From the NCBI GenBank assembly GCA_015075725.1, contig JABTTV010000001.1:4269223-4333222 (forward strand): a stretch of DNA of 64,000 nucleotides. Direction: 5' to 3'. The DNA comes from Anaerolineales bacterium. Lineage in GTDB: Bacteria > Chloroflexota > Anaerolineae > Anaerolineales > Villigracilaceae. Every line of letters starts with the position of its first letter. Position 1 is the stretch's first letter. Under the pieces are notes generated by a model, which saw only the letters and a list, made by a program, of their open reading frames with translations, was not told the DNA's origin and ran no database searches. A program made the position numbers and the translations under genes. Shown here one piece after another: positions 17,992 to 27,036 of the stretch.

Positions 17992-18418
17992 GATGATCCT
18001 GTTGGTTGAGGACAACCCGGACGATGAAGCGCTGACCGTCCGGGCGTTCGACAAAAACAAGATAGCGAACAATCTTACAGTTGTGCGCGACGGCGCGGAA
18101 GCGCTGGATTTTCTTTTTTGCACCGGTACCTATTCCGGACGCGATCCGCGCATCATGCCGGAAGTGATCCTGCTCGACCTCAAACTTCCAAAAATGGATG
18201 GGCTGGAGGTCCTGCGTCGGATCCGGGCGGACGAACGCACACGTATTCTGCCTGTTGTGGTCCTCACCTCCTCCAAGGAGGAGCAGGACCTGATCAAGAG
18301 TTATAGTTTGGGAGCAAACTCATATATCCGCAAGCCGGTTAATTTCAGTCAATTTGTGGAGGCGATCCACCAGCTCGGTATGTACTGGCTGGTTCTGAAC
18401 GAGCCGCCGCCTCTTTAA
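17981..18418 (+). CDS. Single-domain response regulator (Rcp1-like)
   Basis: 145 aa, only a receiver domain. Phosphoacceptor Asp66 lies in VILLDLKLPKMDGLEVLRRI, with acidic residues at 10-12 (VEDNPDDE), Thr/Ser in VVVLTSSKEEQD and Lys in YIRKPVNFSQF. The extended insertion after LDFLFCTG and the ending FVEAIHQLGMYWLVLNEPPP are typical of Rcp1-type receivers that pair with PAS/phytochrome kinases. Overlap with the upstream kinase shows translational coupling. It probably relays phosphate to, or competes with, the REC domain of the next gene, 4 bp downstream. Confidence 0.92.
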   Translation: MSNKMILLVEDNPDDEALTVRAFDKNKIANNLTVVRDGAEALDFLFCTGTYSGRDPRIMPEVILLDLKLPKMDGLEVLRRIRADERTRILPVVVLTSSKEEQDLIKSYSLGANSYIRKPVNFSQFVEAIHQLGMYWLVLNEPPPL

Positions 18419-18422
18419 TGCA

Positions 18423-20852
18423 ATGAAGAAAATTCTGCGTGTCCTACTGATCGAAGACACAGAAGCCGATGAACTCCTCCTCCTGCGCGAACTGAACAAG
18501 TATGATTATCAGGTGGACTATCAACGCATTGAAACCGCTCCTGAAATGCAAGCCGCCCTTGATAACCACGAGTGGGATCTGATTCTCTGCGATTATTCCC
18601 TGCCGCAGTTTCACGCCATGCAGGCGCTGAAAATCCTGAAAGACAGCGGCAGGGACCTGCCATTTATCATTGTATCCGGCACGATCGGGGAGGAAACCGC
18701 TGTCGAGGCGCTGAAAGCCGGCGCGCACGATTTCATCGTCAAGGGGAATTACGCAAGGTTGAACCCGGCGATCGAACGCGAACTGCGCGATGCTGAGTCC
18801 CGCCGGGAGCGCAGGGCTGCCATCGAAGCACTTCAACGCAGCGAAGAACATTACCGCATGTTGTTCGAAGCCAATCCGCATCCGATGTGGGTATACGATA
18901 CCGAATCCCTGCAATTCCTTGCGGTCAACGAAGCGGCGATCGCGCGCTATGGATACAGTCATCAGGAATTCCTCGGCATGACCATCAAAGACATCCGCCC
19001 TGATGAAGATCTGCCTGATTTATTGATCCATATCGAAAGGCTGGGCGGCAAGGACCAGATGTCCAGCGAATGGCTGCACCGCAAAAAGGACGGAACGCTC
19101 ATCCATGTCGAGATCACTTCGCATACGATTCTTTGGTTGGAGCGCAAGGCGCGACTGGTGCTGGCGCTTGACATCACCGAACGCAAGCAGGCCGAAGAAG
19201 CCCTCAAACAACGGGATAAGGAACTGGAACTGCGCAACATCGAACTGCTGCGGTTATATCGCGCATCCGAAGCGCTGCTCACCGGCGCATTGGACGAACT
19301 CCCCGAACTCGCACAGACCATCGTCCAGACCATATTGCAGGAATTCGAACAATCGAATTGCAGCCTGCTGTTGCTCAACCAGGAGACGGGCGATCTGGAA
19401 CGCGTGGCAGTGGCTGGTCCATATGCCCGGGCAGTCAGCAATGCCTCCTTGAATCTAAACAAACCCGGGCTGGTGGCGAAAGCCCTGAGAACCCTGCAGA
19501 TCATCAATGCGCCCAATGTGTTGATGGAGGAGGAATATGCGCCCAATTGGGAATTTGCCCGTTCCGAGTTGGTGATCCCCCTGAAGGTCGGCAACACAGC
19601 GATCGGCGCCCTGGATGTGCAAAGCCCCGAGTTGGACGCCTTTCATGAAAACGACGAGCGCCTGATGTCCATCTTTGCGAATCGCGCCGCGCTCGCGCTC
19701 GAGCGAACCCGTCTGCATGAGCAAACGCTGAAACAGTTGGAACGTCTCGCCGCGCTGCGCGCGATCGACCTGGCGATCAGCAACAGCCTCGACATGCGCA
19801 TCTCCATGAACGTTGTGCTCGAGGAAGCAACAAAACAACTCGGCGTGGATGCCGCGTGCATCCTGCTTTTGAAACCGGAAAATGGACGCCTCGAATATGC
19901 CATGGGGCGCGGATTCCGCACCCGCAAGATCGAATCCACCAGCCTGCGCCTTGGCGAGGGTATGGCAGGGCGAGTGGCTCTCGAGCGTGTTGTCCTGTCT
20001 CTGGAAGATATCCGCTCCGGAAACACGCAGTTCACCCGCAACAAACTTCTCGAAGAGGAGCATTTCGTTTCATACTATGGCGTGCCGCTGACCGCCCGCG
20101 GCGAAGTAAAAGGCGTGCTGGAAATATTTCACCGGGCTCCGCTCGAGCCGGACATGGAATGGCTTGACTTCTTGGACGGCCTCGGCTGGCAAACCTCCAT
20201 TGCAATAGACAATGCCCTGCTCGTGCAGGGAATGCAGCGTTCGAACACCAATCTCATCCTCGCCTACGAAGCGACCATCGAGGGCTGGTCGCATGCGCTC
20301 GACCTGAGGGACAAGGAAACGGAAGGTCACACCCAGCGCGTCACGGATTTGACATTGAAGCTGGCCCGTGTACTAAACATCGATGAGGCGCAGATTCCCC
20401 ACATCCGCCGGGGCGCATTACTGCATGACATTGGAAAAATGGGCGTGCCCGATCACATTCTCCTCAAGGAAGGTCCGCTTACCGACGCGGAATGGGATAT
20501 CATGCGCCAACATCCCCAATTCGCATACGACCTGCTCAGTCCCATCTCCTACCTGAGGGAGGCGCTGGACATTCCTTTCTGTCACCATGAAAAATGGAAC
20601 GGGACCGGCTACCCGCGCAAATTATCCGGCGCGCAGATCCCCTTCGCGGCGCGCATCTTCGCCGTGGTGGATGTCTGGGATGCCATCACCAGCGACCGTC
20701 CCTACCGCAAAAAATGGAGCAGGCAAAAAGCCATCAAATATATCCGCGAGCAAAGCGGCGAACATTTCGACCCCGCCATCGTGGAGGTTTTCCTGGATGA
20801 GATCATAAAGCAGGACAAAGAGATCATTAAGCCGGGAAAAAACATGAAATGA
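18423..20852 (+). CDS. REC-PAS-GAF-GAF-HD-GYP response regulator
   Basis: 809 aa, soluble. REC (about 5-125) has Asp57 in LILCDYSLPQ. A PAS domain (about 145-258) ends in VLALDITERKQAEEAL. Two GAF domains follow (about 290-440 and 445-605). HD-GYP covers about 612-790, with HD at 668-669 (LLHDIGKMGVPD) and HHEKWNGTGYP at 721-731, so c-di-GMP hydrolysis is likely. With the kinase and Rcp1-like receiver upstream it forms a complete cassette linking a cytosolic signal to c-di-GMP turnover. The ATG at 18423 is 4 bp after the previous stop and relies on coupling. The C-terminal half parallels the protein at 1483-2787. Confidence 0.92.
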   Translation: MKKILRVLLIEDTEADELLLLRELNKYDYQVDYQRIETAPEMQAALDNHEWDLILCDYSLPQFHAMQALKILKDSGRDLPFIIVSGTIGEETAVEALKAGAHDFIVKGNYARLNPAIERELRDAESRRERRAAIEALQRSEEHYRMLFEANPHPMWVYDTESLQFLAVNEAAIARYGYSHQEFLGMTIKDIRPDEDLPDLLIHIERLGGKDQMSSEWLHRKKDGTLIHVEITSHTILWLERKARLVLALDITERKQAEEALKQRDKELELRNIELLRLYRASEALLTGALDELPELAQTIVQTILQEFEQSNCSLLLLNQETGDLERVAVAGPYARAVSNASLNLNKPGLVAKALRTLQIINAPNVLMEEEYAPNWEFARSELVIPLKVGNTAIGALDVQSPELDAFHENDERLMSIFANRAALALERTRLHEQTLKQLERLAALRAIDLAISNSLDMRISMNVVLEEATKQLGVDAACILLLKPENGRLEYAMGRGFRTRKIESTSLRLGEGMAGRVALERVVLSLEDIRSGNTQFTRNKLLEEEHFVSYYGVPLTARGEVKGVLEIFHRAPLEPDMEWLDFLDGLGWQTSIAIDNALLVQGMQRSNTNLILAYEATIEGWSHALDLRDKETEGHTQRVTDLTLKLARVLNIDEAQIPHIRRGALLHDIGKMGVPDHILLKEGPLTDAEWDIMRQHPQFAYDLLSPISYLREALDIPFCHHEKWNGTGYPRKLSGAQIPFAARIFAVVDVWDAITSDRPYRKKWSRQKAIKYIREQSGEHFDPAIVEVFLDEIIKQDKEIIKPGKNMK

Positions 20853-20873
20853 AGAAAACATGCCGATCATTAC

Positions 20874-20902
20874 TTGAAAGTGACACAGGGATGTGCTAGT
20901 GT
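20874..20902 (+). promoter_or_regulatory. Candidate promoter of the universal stress protein gene
   Basis: TTGAAA at 20874-20879, 17-nt spacer, TAGTGT at 20897-20902, about 50 nt before the start codon. A match to the consensus only. Confidence 0.45.
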
Positions 20903-20951
20903 GAGAGCGAAGCAGGCTTCAGGGCCTGTAATTAAGGAAAGGAGATGGATC

Positions 20952-21386
20952 ATGTATAAAAAGATTCTCGTACCGCTGGACGGTTCACCTCTTGCGGAAG
21001 CCGCCCTGCCCCACGCGGAAGCCATTGCGAAAGCGGAAGGCGCGGAGATCATCCTTCTCCGAATCCCGATCACTCCCGCGGCGGAATTTTTTACGCGCGA
21101 ACCCGCCATGGCGGTAAAAATCCAGAAGGAGGAAGAGGCGGAAGCGATGAAATACATCAATGCCAAGAAACTGGCATTGAGCAGACACAACATCAAGGTG
21201 ACAGCCGTCACGCAGGACGGTCCCGTTCCGGACACCATCCTCTCCGTTGCCGAAGATACCCATGCCGATTTGATCGCCATGTCCACCCACGGGCGGACCG
21301 GGATTCGACGCTGGCTGCTGGGCAGCGTTGCAGACAGGGTCGTGCATCTCGCGCATATCCCGGTGATGTTGATTCACCCGAATTGA
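20952..21386 (+). CDS. Universal stress protein (UspA family)
   Basis: 144 aa. One Usp domain: MYKKILVPLDGSPLAEAALP at the N-terminus and the ATP-binding signature MSTHGRTGIRRWLLGSVADRV (G-2x-G-9x-G-S type) followed by HIPVMLIHP at the C-terminus. It is therefore an ATP-binding class Usp, probably a dimer in the cytosol. AAAGGAG lies 7 nt before the ATG at 20952; the open frame extends upstream but without family similarity. A hairpin terminator separates it from the convergent LURP-one gene. Confidence 0.92.
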   Translation: MYKKILVPLDGSPLAEAALPHAEAIAKAEGAEIILLRIPITPAAEFFTREPAMAVKIQKEEEAEAMKYINAKKLALSRHNIKVTAVTQDGPVPDTILSVAEDTHADLIAMSTHGRTGIRRWLLGSVADRVVHLAHIPVMLIHPN

Positions 21387-21413
21387 TCAGCGCTCTTAGC
21401 CGCGTCATCAAGA

Positions 21414-21444
21414 AACCTCCGAAGTCATCGAGGCTTCGGAGGTT
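21414..21444. terminator. Bidirectional terminator between usp and LURP-one genes
   Basis: AACCTCCGAAG (21414-21424) and CTTCGGAGGTT (21434-21444) form a perfect 11-bp stem with a 9-nt loop. It lies between two convergent genes. The flanks AAGAAA and TTCTGATT supply only short U-tracts. Confidence 0.7.
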
Positions 21445-21455
21445 CTGATTCCAGG

Positions 21456-21980
21456 TCAGTCCTTTTTGGCGACCCTATCTTTTTTCTTCCTGGTGTTGCC
21501 GTGCGCCATCATGTCGATCGCAACTGCGACAGCCAGGATGAGGATGTCATTCTGGCCCGCCTGTATCTCCACCCCATAGGTATCCGTCAGGCTCAGCCAT
21601 TTTTTGGAGACCTCCGCCACTTTCCTGCCATCCTGCTTGATCGAATACTCATGGGCAAGGAAATCACCCTGCACATCGAGGTCGGGTCCGTTCTTAACTT
21701 TCACATCCCAACGGTCGCGTAATGGCGTGATAAGCGCTTTTTTGACAGTTGCCAGGTCATTGCCTTCCGCATCTTCGATCACCATCGTGTCTTTGATGGT
21801 CAGCAGGCGTTCCTGAATTTGGGCAAGTTTTTTGCCCTTCGCGTCTTCGAACACGAGCGTCTTGCGGATGCGCAGGACCTTGCCGTCCACTTTGAAGACC
21901 TTCCTGCCCTCATCGTTCTCGATCCAAAAGTCATCTCCGATGGAGATCAGGTTTTGGCGGATTTTATAGCGGGTGGTCAT
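21456..21980 (-). CDS. LURP-one-related (Tubby-like beta-barrel) family protein
   Basis: 174 aa. The repeated motifs YKIRQNLISIGDDFWIENDEG, VFKVDGKVLRIRKTLVFEDAKG and LAQIQERLLTIKDTMVIEDAEG, and a C-terminal hydrophobic helix-like VLILAVAVAIDMM region, match bacterial LURP-one-related proteins (DUF567 group, Tubby-like fold). The function in bacteria is unclear; a phospholipid scramblase-like or membrane-associated role has been proposed for the fold. The start at 21980 follows AAGGAAACCCAATC. Lys-rich C-terminus. Confidence 0.85.
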   Translation of the reverse strand: MTTRYKIRQNLISIGDDFWIENDEGRKVFKVDGKVLRIRKTLVFEDAKGKKLAQIQERLLTIKDTMVIEDAEGNDLATVKKALITPLRDRWDVKVKNGPDLDVQGDFLAHEYSIKQDGRKVAEVSKKWLSLTDTYGVEIQAGQNDILILAVAVAIDMMAHGNTRKKKDRVAKKD

Positions 21981-22092
21981 GATTGGGTTTCCTTTTTATT
22001 TTGATCAAGCCTTTCAGCCAGTATAATCCATATACGACAGGGACTTTCCCGGGTTGCAATTCGTCGGAAAGAATCCTCATACAAGGAAATCA

Positions 22093-22941
22093 ATGGACCC
22101 TCTTTCAGAACGCCGCAAGGCGATTTTTTACCTTGTCATCACCGCCGTTCTTTGGAGCACGAGCGGACTGTTTGTCAAGATTCTGGATTGGCAGCCCCTG
22201 GCCATCCTTGCCGGACGAAGTCTCTTCGCCGCAGTCGTTTTCCTCATCTACCTAAAACGCCTCCCGGCCCGGTTTGGGCTGTGGCAGTTACTGGCAGCTT
22301 TGATGTTCATCCTGACCCAGTTCCTGTTCATCACCTCCACCAAGATGACAACGGCGGCGAATTCGATCTTCCTGCAATACACGGGTCCGATATACGTGGT
22401 CCTGCTGGCGTACTGGCTGCTAGGAGAAAAGCCTTCACGGACAGACTATATCTCCATGTTCGTCATCTTCCTCGGGTTGACGCTTTTCTTTGCAGACAGA
22501 CTCAGCCCCGAGGGGTTCTACGGCAACCTGCTCGCCATCCTGAGCGGCATGACGGGAGCGGTGATGATGGTCTCCTTCCGCGCCCAAAAGAACGGCAATC
22601 CGGCTGAGAGCAATCTGATCGCATTCCTTGTCACCGCGACCTGCGGCTTTCCATTCATTCTGAAAGAAACATGGACGGCGAGCAGCTGGCTGATCCTTGC
22701 CTTCCTTGGCATCTTTCAGATCGGGTTTGCGTTCATCTTCTTTACAAAGGGCATCAAACACATCCCGGCGCTGGAGGCGAATCTGATCGGTACGCTCGAA
22801 CCGGTGCTTAATCCCATCTGGGTGTTCCTGTTCTACGGCGAAAGTATGGGACGATTCGCTTTGGTCGGCGGCTTGGTGGTGTTGGGAGGAGTCGTTATGA
22901 GCGCAGTCGGAAGCGCAAAGGCGGCGAAGGAAGGACACTAA
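22093..22941 (+). CDS. EamA-family (DMT superfamily) transporter
   Basis: 282 aa, about ten transmembrane helices arranged as two EamA repeats. The first has YLVITAVLWSTSGLFVKIL and ANSIFLQYTGPIYVVLLAY; the second has GMTGAVMMVSFRAQ and LEANLIGTLEPVLNPIWVF. Members export or exchange small metabolites such as amino acids or nucleotide sugars; the substrate here is unknown. AAGGAAAT lies just before the ATG at 22093; the longer frame from 22054 overlaps the ribosome-binding site. Inner membrane. Confidence 0.9.
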   Translation: MDPLSERRKAIFYLVITAVLWSTSGLFVKILDWQPLAILAGRSLFAAVVFLIYLKRLPARFGLWQLLAALMFILTQFLFITSTKMTTAANSIFLQYTGPIYVVLLAYWLLGEKPSRTDYISMFVIFLGLTLFFADRLSPEGFYGNLLAILSGMTGAVMMVSFRAQKNGNPAESNLIAFLVTATCGFPFILKETWTASSWLILAFLGIFQIGFAFIFFTKGIKHIPALEANLIGTLEPVLNPIWVFLFYGESMGRFALVGGLVVLGGVVMSAVGSAKAAKEGH

Positions 22942-22990
22942 ATCCAACTCAAGCAGAATGTTGTTTTATTATTATGAGTAGGAATCCTCC

Positions 22991-23554
22991 ATGGAAATAT
23001 CAAAGACTCTCTACATTACCAACCCCAAAGACTGGCGCAAGTGGCTCAAGCAGCATCACAAAACCGAAGCGGAGGTCTGGCTGGTCTACCCCAAGAAAGC
23101 GACAGGCAAGCCGCGCATCGAATACAACGACGCCGTGGAACAAGCCCTGTGCTTCGGCTGGATCGACTCCATCATCAAGAAACTGGATGACGAGCATACC
23201 GTCCAGCGCTTTTCGCCGCGCAAGCCAAAGGCGAAATACTCGCAAGCCAACATCGAGCGCCTGCGGACTTTGGTCGCGCAAAAGAAGGTCATCAAGGAAG
23301 TAGCCGATACGCTGACCGATATCTTGAACGCGGAATTTGTCATCCCGCCCGATATATTGAAAGCCATCCAGGCGGACAGGGAAGCCTGGAAGAATTTTCA
23401 GAGCTTCTCCGACGCTTACGTCCGCATCCGTATTGCATTTATCGACGCGGCGCGCAAACGCCCCGCAGAATTCATAAAGCGGCTGCGTTATTTCATCGAA
23501 ATGACCTCGAAGAACAAGCAGATCGGGTTCGGGGGAATTGAGAAGCATTATTAG
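22991..23554 (+). CDS. YdeI/OmpD-associated family protein
   Basis: 187 aa. The block WRKWLKQHHKTEAEVWLVYPKKATGKPRIEYNDAVEQALCFGWIDSI and the C-terminal RKRPAEFIKRLRYFIEMTSKNKQIGFG match the YdeI family (bacteriocin-protection/OmpD-associated). The molecular function is not firmly established. No signal or membrane segment. Its start follows AGGAATCCTCC with a poor Shine-Dalgarno sequence. It lies 49 bp after the EamA gene. Confidence 0.85.
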   Translation: MEISKTLYITNPKDWRKWLKQHHKTEAEVWLVYPKKATGKPRIEYNDAVEQALCFGWIDSIIKKLDDEHTVQRFSPRKPKAKYSQANIERLRTLVAQKKVIKEVADTLTDILNAEFVIPPDILKAIQADREAWKNFQSFSDAYVRIRIAFIDAARKRPAEFIKRLRYFIEMTSKNKQIGFGGIEKHY

Positions 23555-23734
23555 CCAATATCTGGACAAGCTCCGCGCCTCTTCACCCTCAAACTTCTCC
23601 ACGGATTGACAGACGTGCTTCTCAGGAAGCAGGGTTGACGTTGCATGACGCCTCCCCGCGCTCATATCATTGTATAATCGAAATGGAACAGCTCAGCGGG
23701 ATCGTTCATACAAGCGCAGAACGGAGGATAAGCC

Positions 23735-24577
23735 ATGTCCATTGCCATTGTTACCGACTCGACCTGTGATCTCCCTCAACATGTGATCCATGAATTGGGC
23801 ATCAAGGTCATTCCCCTTTTCATCAATATCGGCGACAAGGGCTATCTGGACGGTGTGGATATCACCCGAAAGGATTTTTACACGAACCTGCCAGGCTACA
23901 CCGTTCACCCCACAACCGGCACACCGGGCGCGGACGCATTCAAAGAGGCCTATCAAACCCTGAAAGATAAGGGATATACAGAGATCCTTTCCATTCACAT
24001 ATCAGAGAAACTCAGCGCCACCGTAAACGTGGCGAGAAACGCCGCGCATGAATTCAAACAGATCCCCGTCACTGTGCGTGATTCGGGTCAGCTTAGCTTG
24101 GGAACGGGTCTTCAAGTGGAACGCGCCTCCCGCATGGCGGCAGAAGGCAGGTCGATGCAGGAGATCGAAATTGCGCTCGATGATCTCATGGCGCGGACCT
24201 TTGTTGCGGCGCGGTTGGATACGCTTGAATTCCTGCGGCGAAGCGGACGCATGAACGGATTCATTGCAGGCATCGGCAGTCTGCTGGAACTCAAACCGAT
24301 CCTCATCATGCGAAACGGATTGCCCGGTTCCGAACGGGTGCGCACGGCACACAAAGCCGAAGCCAGACTCTTGAAAATGCTGGAGGAGCATCAACCCATC
24401 GAACATTTCTCCCTGCTGCACACGAACTCCCCCGAGCAGGCCATGGCATTTCGTGACCAGGCTGCCCATTTCCTTTCCGTTGAGGTAGCATATTCGATGG
24501 ACATCACCCCGGTCATTGGTGCGCATATCGGTCCGGGCGCGGTGGGGTACGCCATCATTTCGAAGAACCCCGCATAG
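23735..24577 (+). CDS. DegV family fatty acid-binding protein
   Basis: 280 aa. IAIVTDSTCDLPQHVIHELGIKVIPLFINIGDKGYLDG at the N-terminus, TTGTPGADAFKEAYQ, and the C-terminal SMDITPVIGAHIGPGAVGYAI are diagnostic of DegV proteins. These bind fatty acids and can serve as FakB-type partners of the fatty acid kinase FakA. No fakA is present in the window. AACGGAGGATAAGCC precedes the ATG. A TATAAT at 23673-23678 is a candidate -10 for this gene. Confidence 0.93.
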   Translation: MSIAIVTDSTCDLPQHVIHELGIKVIPLFINIGDKGYLDGVDITRKDFYTNLPGYTVHPTTGTPGADAFKEAYQTLKDKGYTEILSIHISEKLSATVNVARNAAHEFKQIPVTVRDSGQLSLGTGLQVERASRMAAEGRSMQEIEIALDDLMARTFVAARLDTLEFLRRSGRMNGFIAGIGSLLELKPILIMRNGLPGSERVRTAHKAEARLLKMLEEHQPIEHFSLLHTNSPEQAMAFRDQAAHFLSVEVAYSMDITPVIGAHIGPGAVGYAIISKNPA

Positions 24578-24614
24578 AATTTACGGAATACATGATATCG
24601 AAAGGAAAATGAAA

Positions 24615-24947
24615 ATGAAAATTGCCAAAGTCATTTCGGGGTTGGGCGTGCTCGCCATGACCGCCGTCTTATTCTACGGTTTCACTGTCGGCGATTTCGG
24701 GAGGGACGGCGCCGCCCTGCTTCAGAACCCGTGGGGCATCGTCTCGATGGTCGATCTATACACGGGCTTCATCCTCTTCTCGGCCTGGATCGTCTATCGC
24801 GAGAAGTCCATCGTCCGCGCGATCGTTTGGGTGGTCTTGATGATGGTGCTCGGATTTTTCACAGGCAGTCTCTATGCCTTCCTCGCGCTCAACGCCAGCA
24901 AAGGGGATTGGAAAAAATTCTGGATGGGGCACCACGCCAATGGGTAA
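24615..24947 (+). CDS. DUF1475 family membrane protein
   Basis: 110 aa. About three transmembrane segments: VISGLGVLAMTAVLFYGF, IVSMVDLYTGFILFSAWIVY and AIVWVVLMMVLGFFTGSLYAFLAL. It matches the small DUF1475 family of unknown function. The ATG at 24615 has AAGGA about 8 nt upstream; the ATG at 24609 is too close to it. The stop overlaps the next gene's start by 8 bp, indicating translational coupling with DUF3159. Confidence 0.8.
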   Translation: MKIAKVISGLGVLAMTAVLFYGFTVGDFGRDGAALLQNPWGIVSMVDLYTGFILFSAWIVYREKSIVRAIVWVVLMMVLGFFTGSLYAFLALNASKGDWKKFWMGHHANG

Positions 24948-25617
24948 ACTTCAGGAACTCGGGGAGGAATTGCGAGCCGTTCTCTCCGGTCGTGGATCAA
25001 GGCTGCTCGATTCGTTCTTCCCTCCACTGGCGTTTCTGCTGATCAATTCATTATCCAATGTGGATGCGGCGCTTTGGGGCGCGCTCGCCATCTCAGGCGG
25101 ATTCGCCGCCTACCGCCTCATCCGCCGCGAGAACTTGACCTATGCTCTCGGAGGCTTGGGTGGAACGCTGTTGGCGGCTCTCTTCGTCAAGTTGAGCGGA
25201 TCTGGCGCAGGATTCTTTTTGCCCGGCTTTTTCTCAGGCGCTGCGACGGTGATCCTGTGCGTGGTGAGCGTGGCGTTCAACCGGCCATTGGTGGCATGGA
25301 CGAGTTTCATCGCCAGACGCTGGGCGTTGAATTGGTATTGGCATCCGAAAGTCCTGCCCGCCTACAACGAAGTGACCATTCTCTGGGCAGTAGCTTTCGC
25401 CGCGCGCCTGACCCTTGAATTTTGGCTCTATCAACAGGATGCGCTGGACGCGCTCGGCACGGTGCGAATCTTTTTAGGCTGGCCCTTCATCGTTGTATTG
25501 CTGATCGTCAGTTACATTTACGGGCTTTGGCGGCTCGCCAAATTACAAGGACCCAGTGTGGAAGAATTCAAGGCAGGCAAAGCCCCGCCCTGGGAAGGAC
25601 AAAAGCGCGGGTTCTAA
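24940..25617 (+). CDS. DUF3159 family membrane protein
   Basis: 225 aa, about six hydrophobic segments (LLDSFFPPLAFLLINSL, ALWGALAISGGFAAY, TLLAALFVKL, FFLPGFFSGAATVILCVVSVAF, VTILWAVAFAARLTLEFWLY, GWPFIVVLLIVSYIYGLW). The pattern, including RLIRRENLTYALGGLGG, matches DUF3159. The role is unknown. It begins inside the 3' end of the DUF1475 gene, so both are expressed together. The two may form a membrane complex, but this is inference from coupling alone. Confidence 0.75.
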   Translation: MGKLQELGEELRAVLSGRGSRLLDSFFPPLAFLLINSLSNVDAALWGALAISGGFAAYRLIRRENLTYALGGLGGTLLAALFVKLSGSGAGFFLPGFFSGAATVILCVVSVAFNRPLVAWTSFIARRWALNWYWHPKVLPAYNEVTILWAVAFAARLTLEFWLYQQDALDALGTVRIFLGWPFIVVLLIVSYIYGLWRLAKLQGPSVEEFKAGKAPPWEGQKRGF

Positions 25618-25753
25618 GTGTTCTCCATCCACTACGGAGCGCTTTTTATCATCCCGTTCGCACAACTGATCGAAGTCTTCGCAATCGGAACGCCCATGGG
25701 CGGGCCATCGCTTAAGGAAATGATCGTTCGGGGGCAGGGGCGGTTGGAAAGGC

Positions 25754-26512
25754 TTATGCCTGGAATGCGACCATCGGCAGGGATTCGAACGCGGGCCGGG
25801 CAAAGTAATATCCCTGAAAATAATCGACCCCTTCATTGTTCAGCCAAATATACTCCTCGTCCCTTTCCACCCCTTCCGCCACGATGTCAATGGATAATTT
25901 CTGACACATGCGTTGGATCCCGGAAAACACATGCTGCTTGATGGGATTCTTGTCGATGTGCGAAACAAGCTCGCGGTCCAATTTGATATAGTTCGGCTGG
26001 TATTCCAACAGCAATTTCAATCCGGAGTATCCCATGCCAAAATCGTCGATGGCGGTTTTGAATCCAAAATCCTGCAGGACCCTGAGGTTCTTGAACAGGA
26101 GGTGATGGTCGGTCAGGCTCTCGGATTCGGTGATCTCAAAAATGATGTTTTTTACCGGAAAACCGCTCGTGCGCGAGGCTTTGAATGTCGCGGTGATGTT
26201 CAGGTCAACCAGGTATAAGCCCTTTGCCGAAATATTGATGTTCAATCTTCTGGGGACCTGCAGGCGGCTGGCCATTTCGAGCGCCTTCCAGCGGCATATT
26301 TCATCAAATCTGTGATAATTCACATCCGAAACCTGTTGGAGCACGGAAGCCGCCGGTTCGCCATTCGGTCCGCGGACCAAGGCCTCGAACGAACTAATCT
26401 CCCGCCTCCCCACATCCACAATGGGCTGGAATGCAAAACTGAACTCAAAGTCGATATTCCCGCTTTCATCCAAAGGTTTCCGCAAGGGACCATTTCTGTA
26501 ATGGTTGAACAT
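25754..26512 (-). CDS. Stand-alone EAL-domain c-di-GMP phosphodiesterase
   Basis: 252 aa, EAL domain only. The catalytic signatures look intact: SSFEALVRG (EAL), LNINISAKG (Asn ligand), FEITESES (Glu), AIDDFGMGYSG (Asp pair), NYIKLDREL (Lys), VAEGVER (Glu) and DYFQGYYFARP. It should hydrolyse c-di-GMP to pGpG. No sensor domain or membrane anchor is attached, so control must be by expression or partner proteins. It ends convergently with DUF3159. Together with two HD-GYP proteins it gives this window three c-di-GMP hydrolases but no GGDEF synthase. Confidence 0.92.
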   Translation of the reverse strand: MFNHYRNGPLRKPLDESGNIDFEFSFAFQPIVDVGRREISSFEALVRGPNGEPAASVLQQVSDVNYHRFDEICRWKALEMASRLQVPRRLNINISAKGLYLVDLNITATFKASRTSGFPVKNIIFEITESESLTDHHLLFKNLRVLQDFGFKTAIDDFGMGYSGLKLLLEYQPNYIKLDRELVSHIDKNPIKQHVFSGIQRMCQKLSIDIVAEGVERDEEYIWLNNEGVDYFQGYYFARPAFESLPMVAFQA

Positions 26513-26783
26513 CGAAGGCCTCTAACCGAAGCATTTGCTTCATTCACTTATTTGATACTCGCGCCGTAGCAATATCATCATATCCGTCGGATGCGCCGAA
26601 TGGTACCCATAAAAGTAGAAAATTGAAGTGGCAATAATGACCAAATGGGCACATGGAGCCATCCGTTGGATATGCCCGTTAAAACGTGACTTCCGAAGCC
26701 TTTGGTCCTTCGGAAGCCTGAATGCGAACAGCCTTCGTTCTTTGTTATCCCGCCGAACGCTTGCACTGAGCCTGTCGAAGTGG
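26513..26783. other. Intergenic stretch, no gene seen
   Basis: No supported ORF. It contains an inverted repeat around 26690-26716 (CTTCCGAAG...CCTTCGGAAG) and, near 26767-26779, a GAGCCTGTCGAAG unit shared with 32038 and, degenerately, 7934. Confidence 0.5.
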
Positions 26784-27036
26784 ACACCCTCCCCACCCCG
26801 AAGCTTTGGGTTGCGACCGAAGGGAGTGTCGAAACCGACCTTCCACCCGCGCGCCGTCCATCCGTTATCCGCTTTGGAAACCGAACCTGCCATCAGGCAG
26901 AAAAGAAACCGACCTCATACCCTCTCCCTTTAGGAGAGGGCCAAGCGGACATGTCGATTAGTCAAGCCAATCAGGGTGAGGTCCCAGCGGACATGCCGAT
27001 TGCTCAACCCAATCAGGGTGAGGTCCTTTCACCCGC
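26784..27036. repeat. Dispersed repeat, copy A (left flank of the NACHT/HepT segment)
   Basis: The segment shares long stretches with 32009-32224: ACACCCTCCCCACCCCGAAG, then CCGTCCATCCGTTATCCGCT, GAAACCGAACNTGCCATCAG, then CCTCTCCC...GGGAGAGGGCC and GCGGACATGCCGATTGCTCA followed by ACCCAATCAGGGTGAGGTCC. The last ~55-bp unit is itself doubled within copy A (26944-26983 and 26987-27026). Orientation is the same as in the right-hand copies. Confidence 0.8.

Noticed and set aside
25770..25810. tRNA-like CAGGGATTCGAAC sequence
   Set aside because: It is the coding 3' end of the EAL gene; no acceptor stem, D-arm or anticodon arm can be built around it.
25618..25941. 107-codon GTG-start frame after DUF3159 (FSIHYGALFIIPFAQLIEVFAIG)
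   Set aside because: No ribosome-binding site, and more than half of it is antisense to the well-supported EAL gene. The hydrophobic first 45 codons could be a remnant, but there is no independent support.
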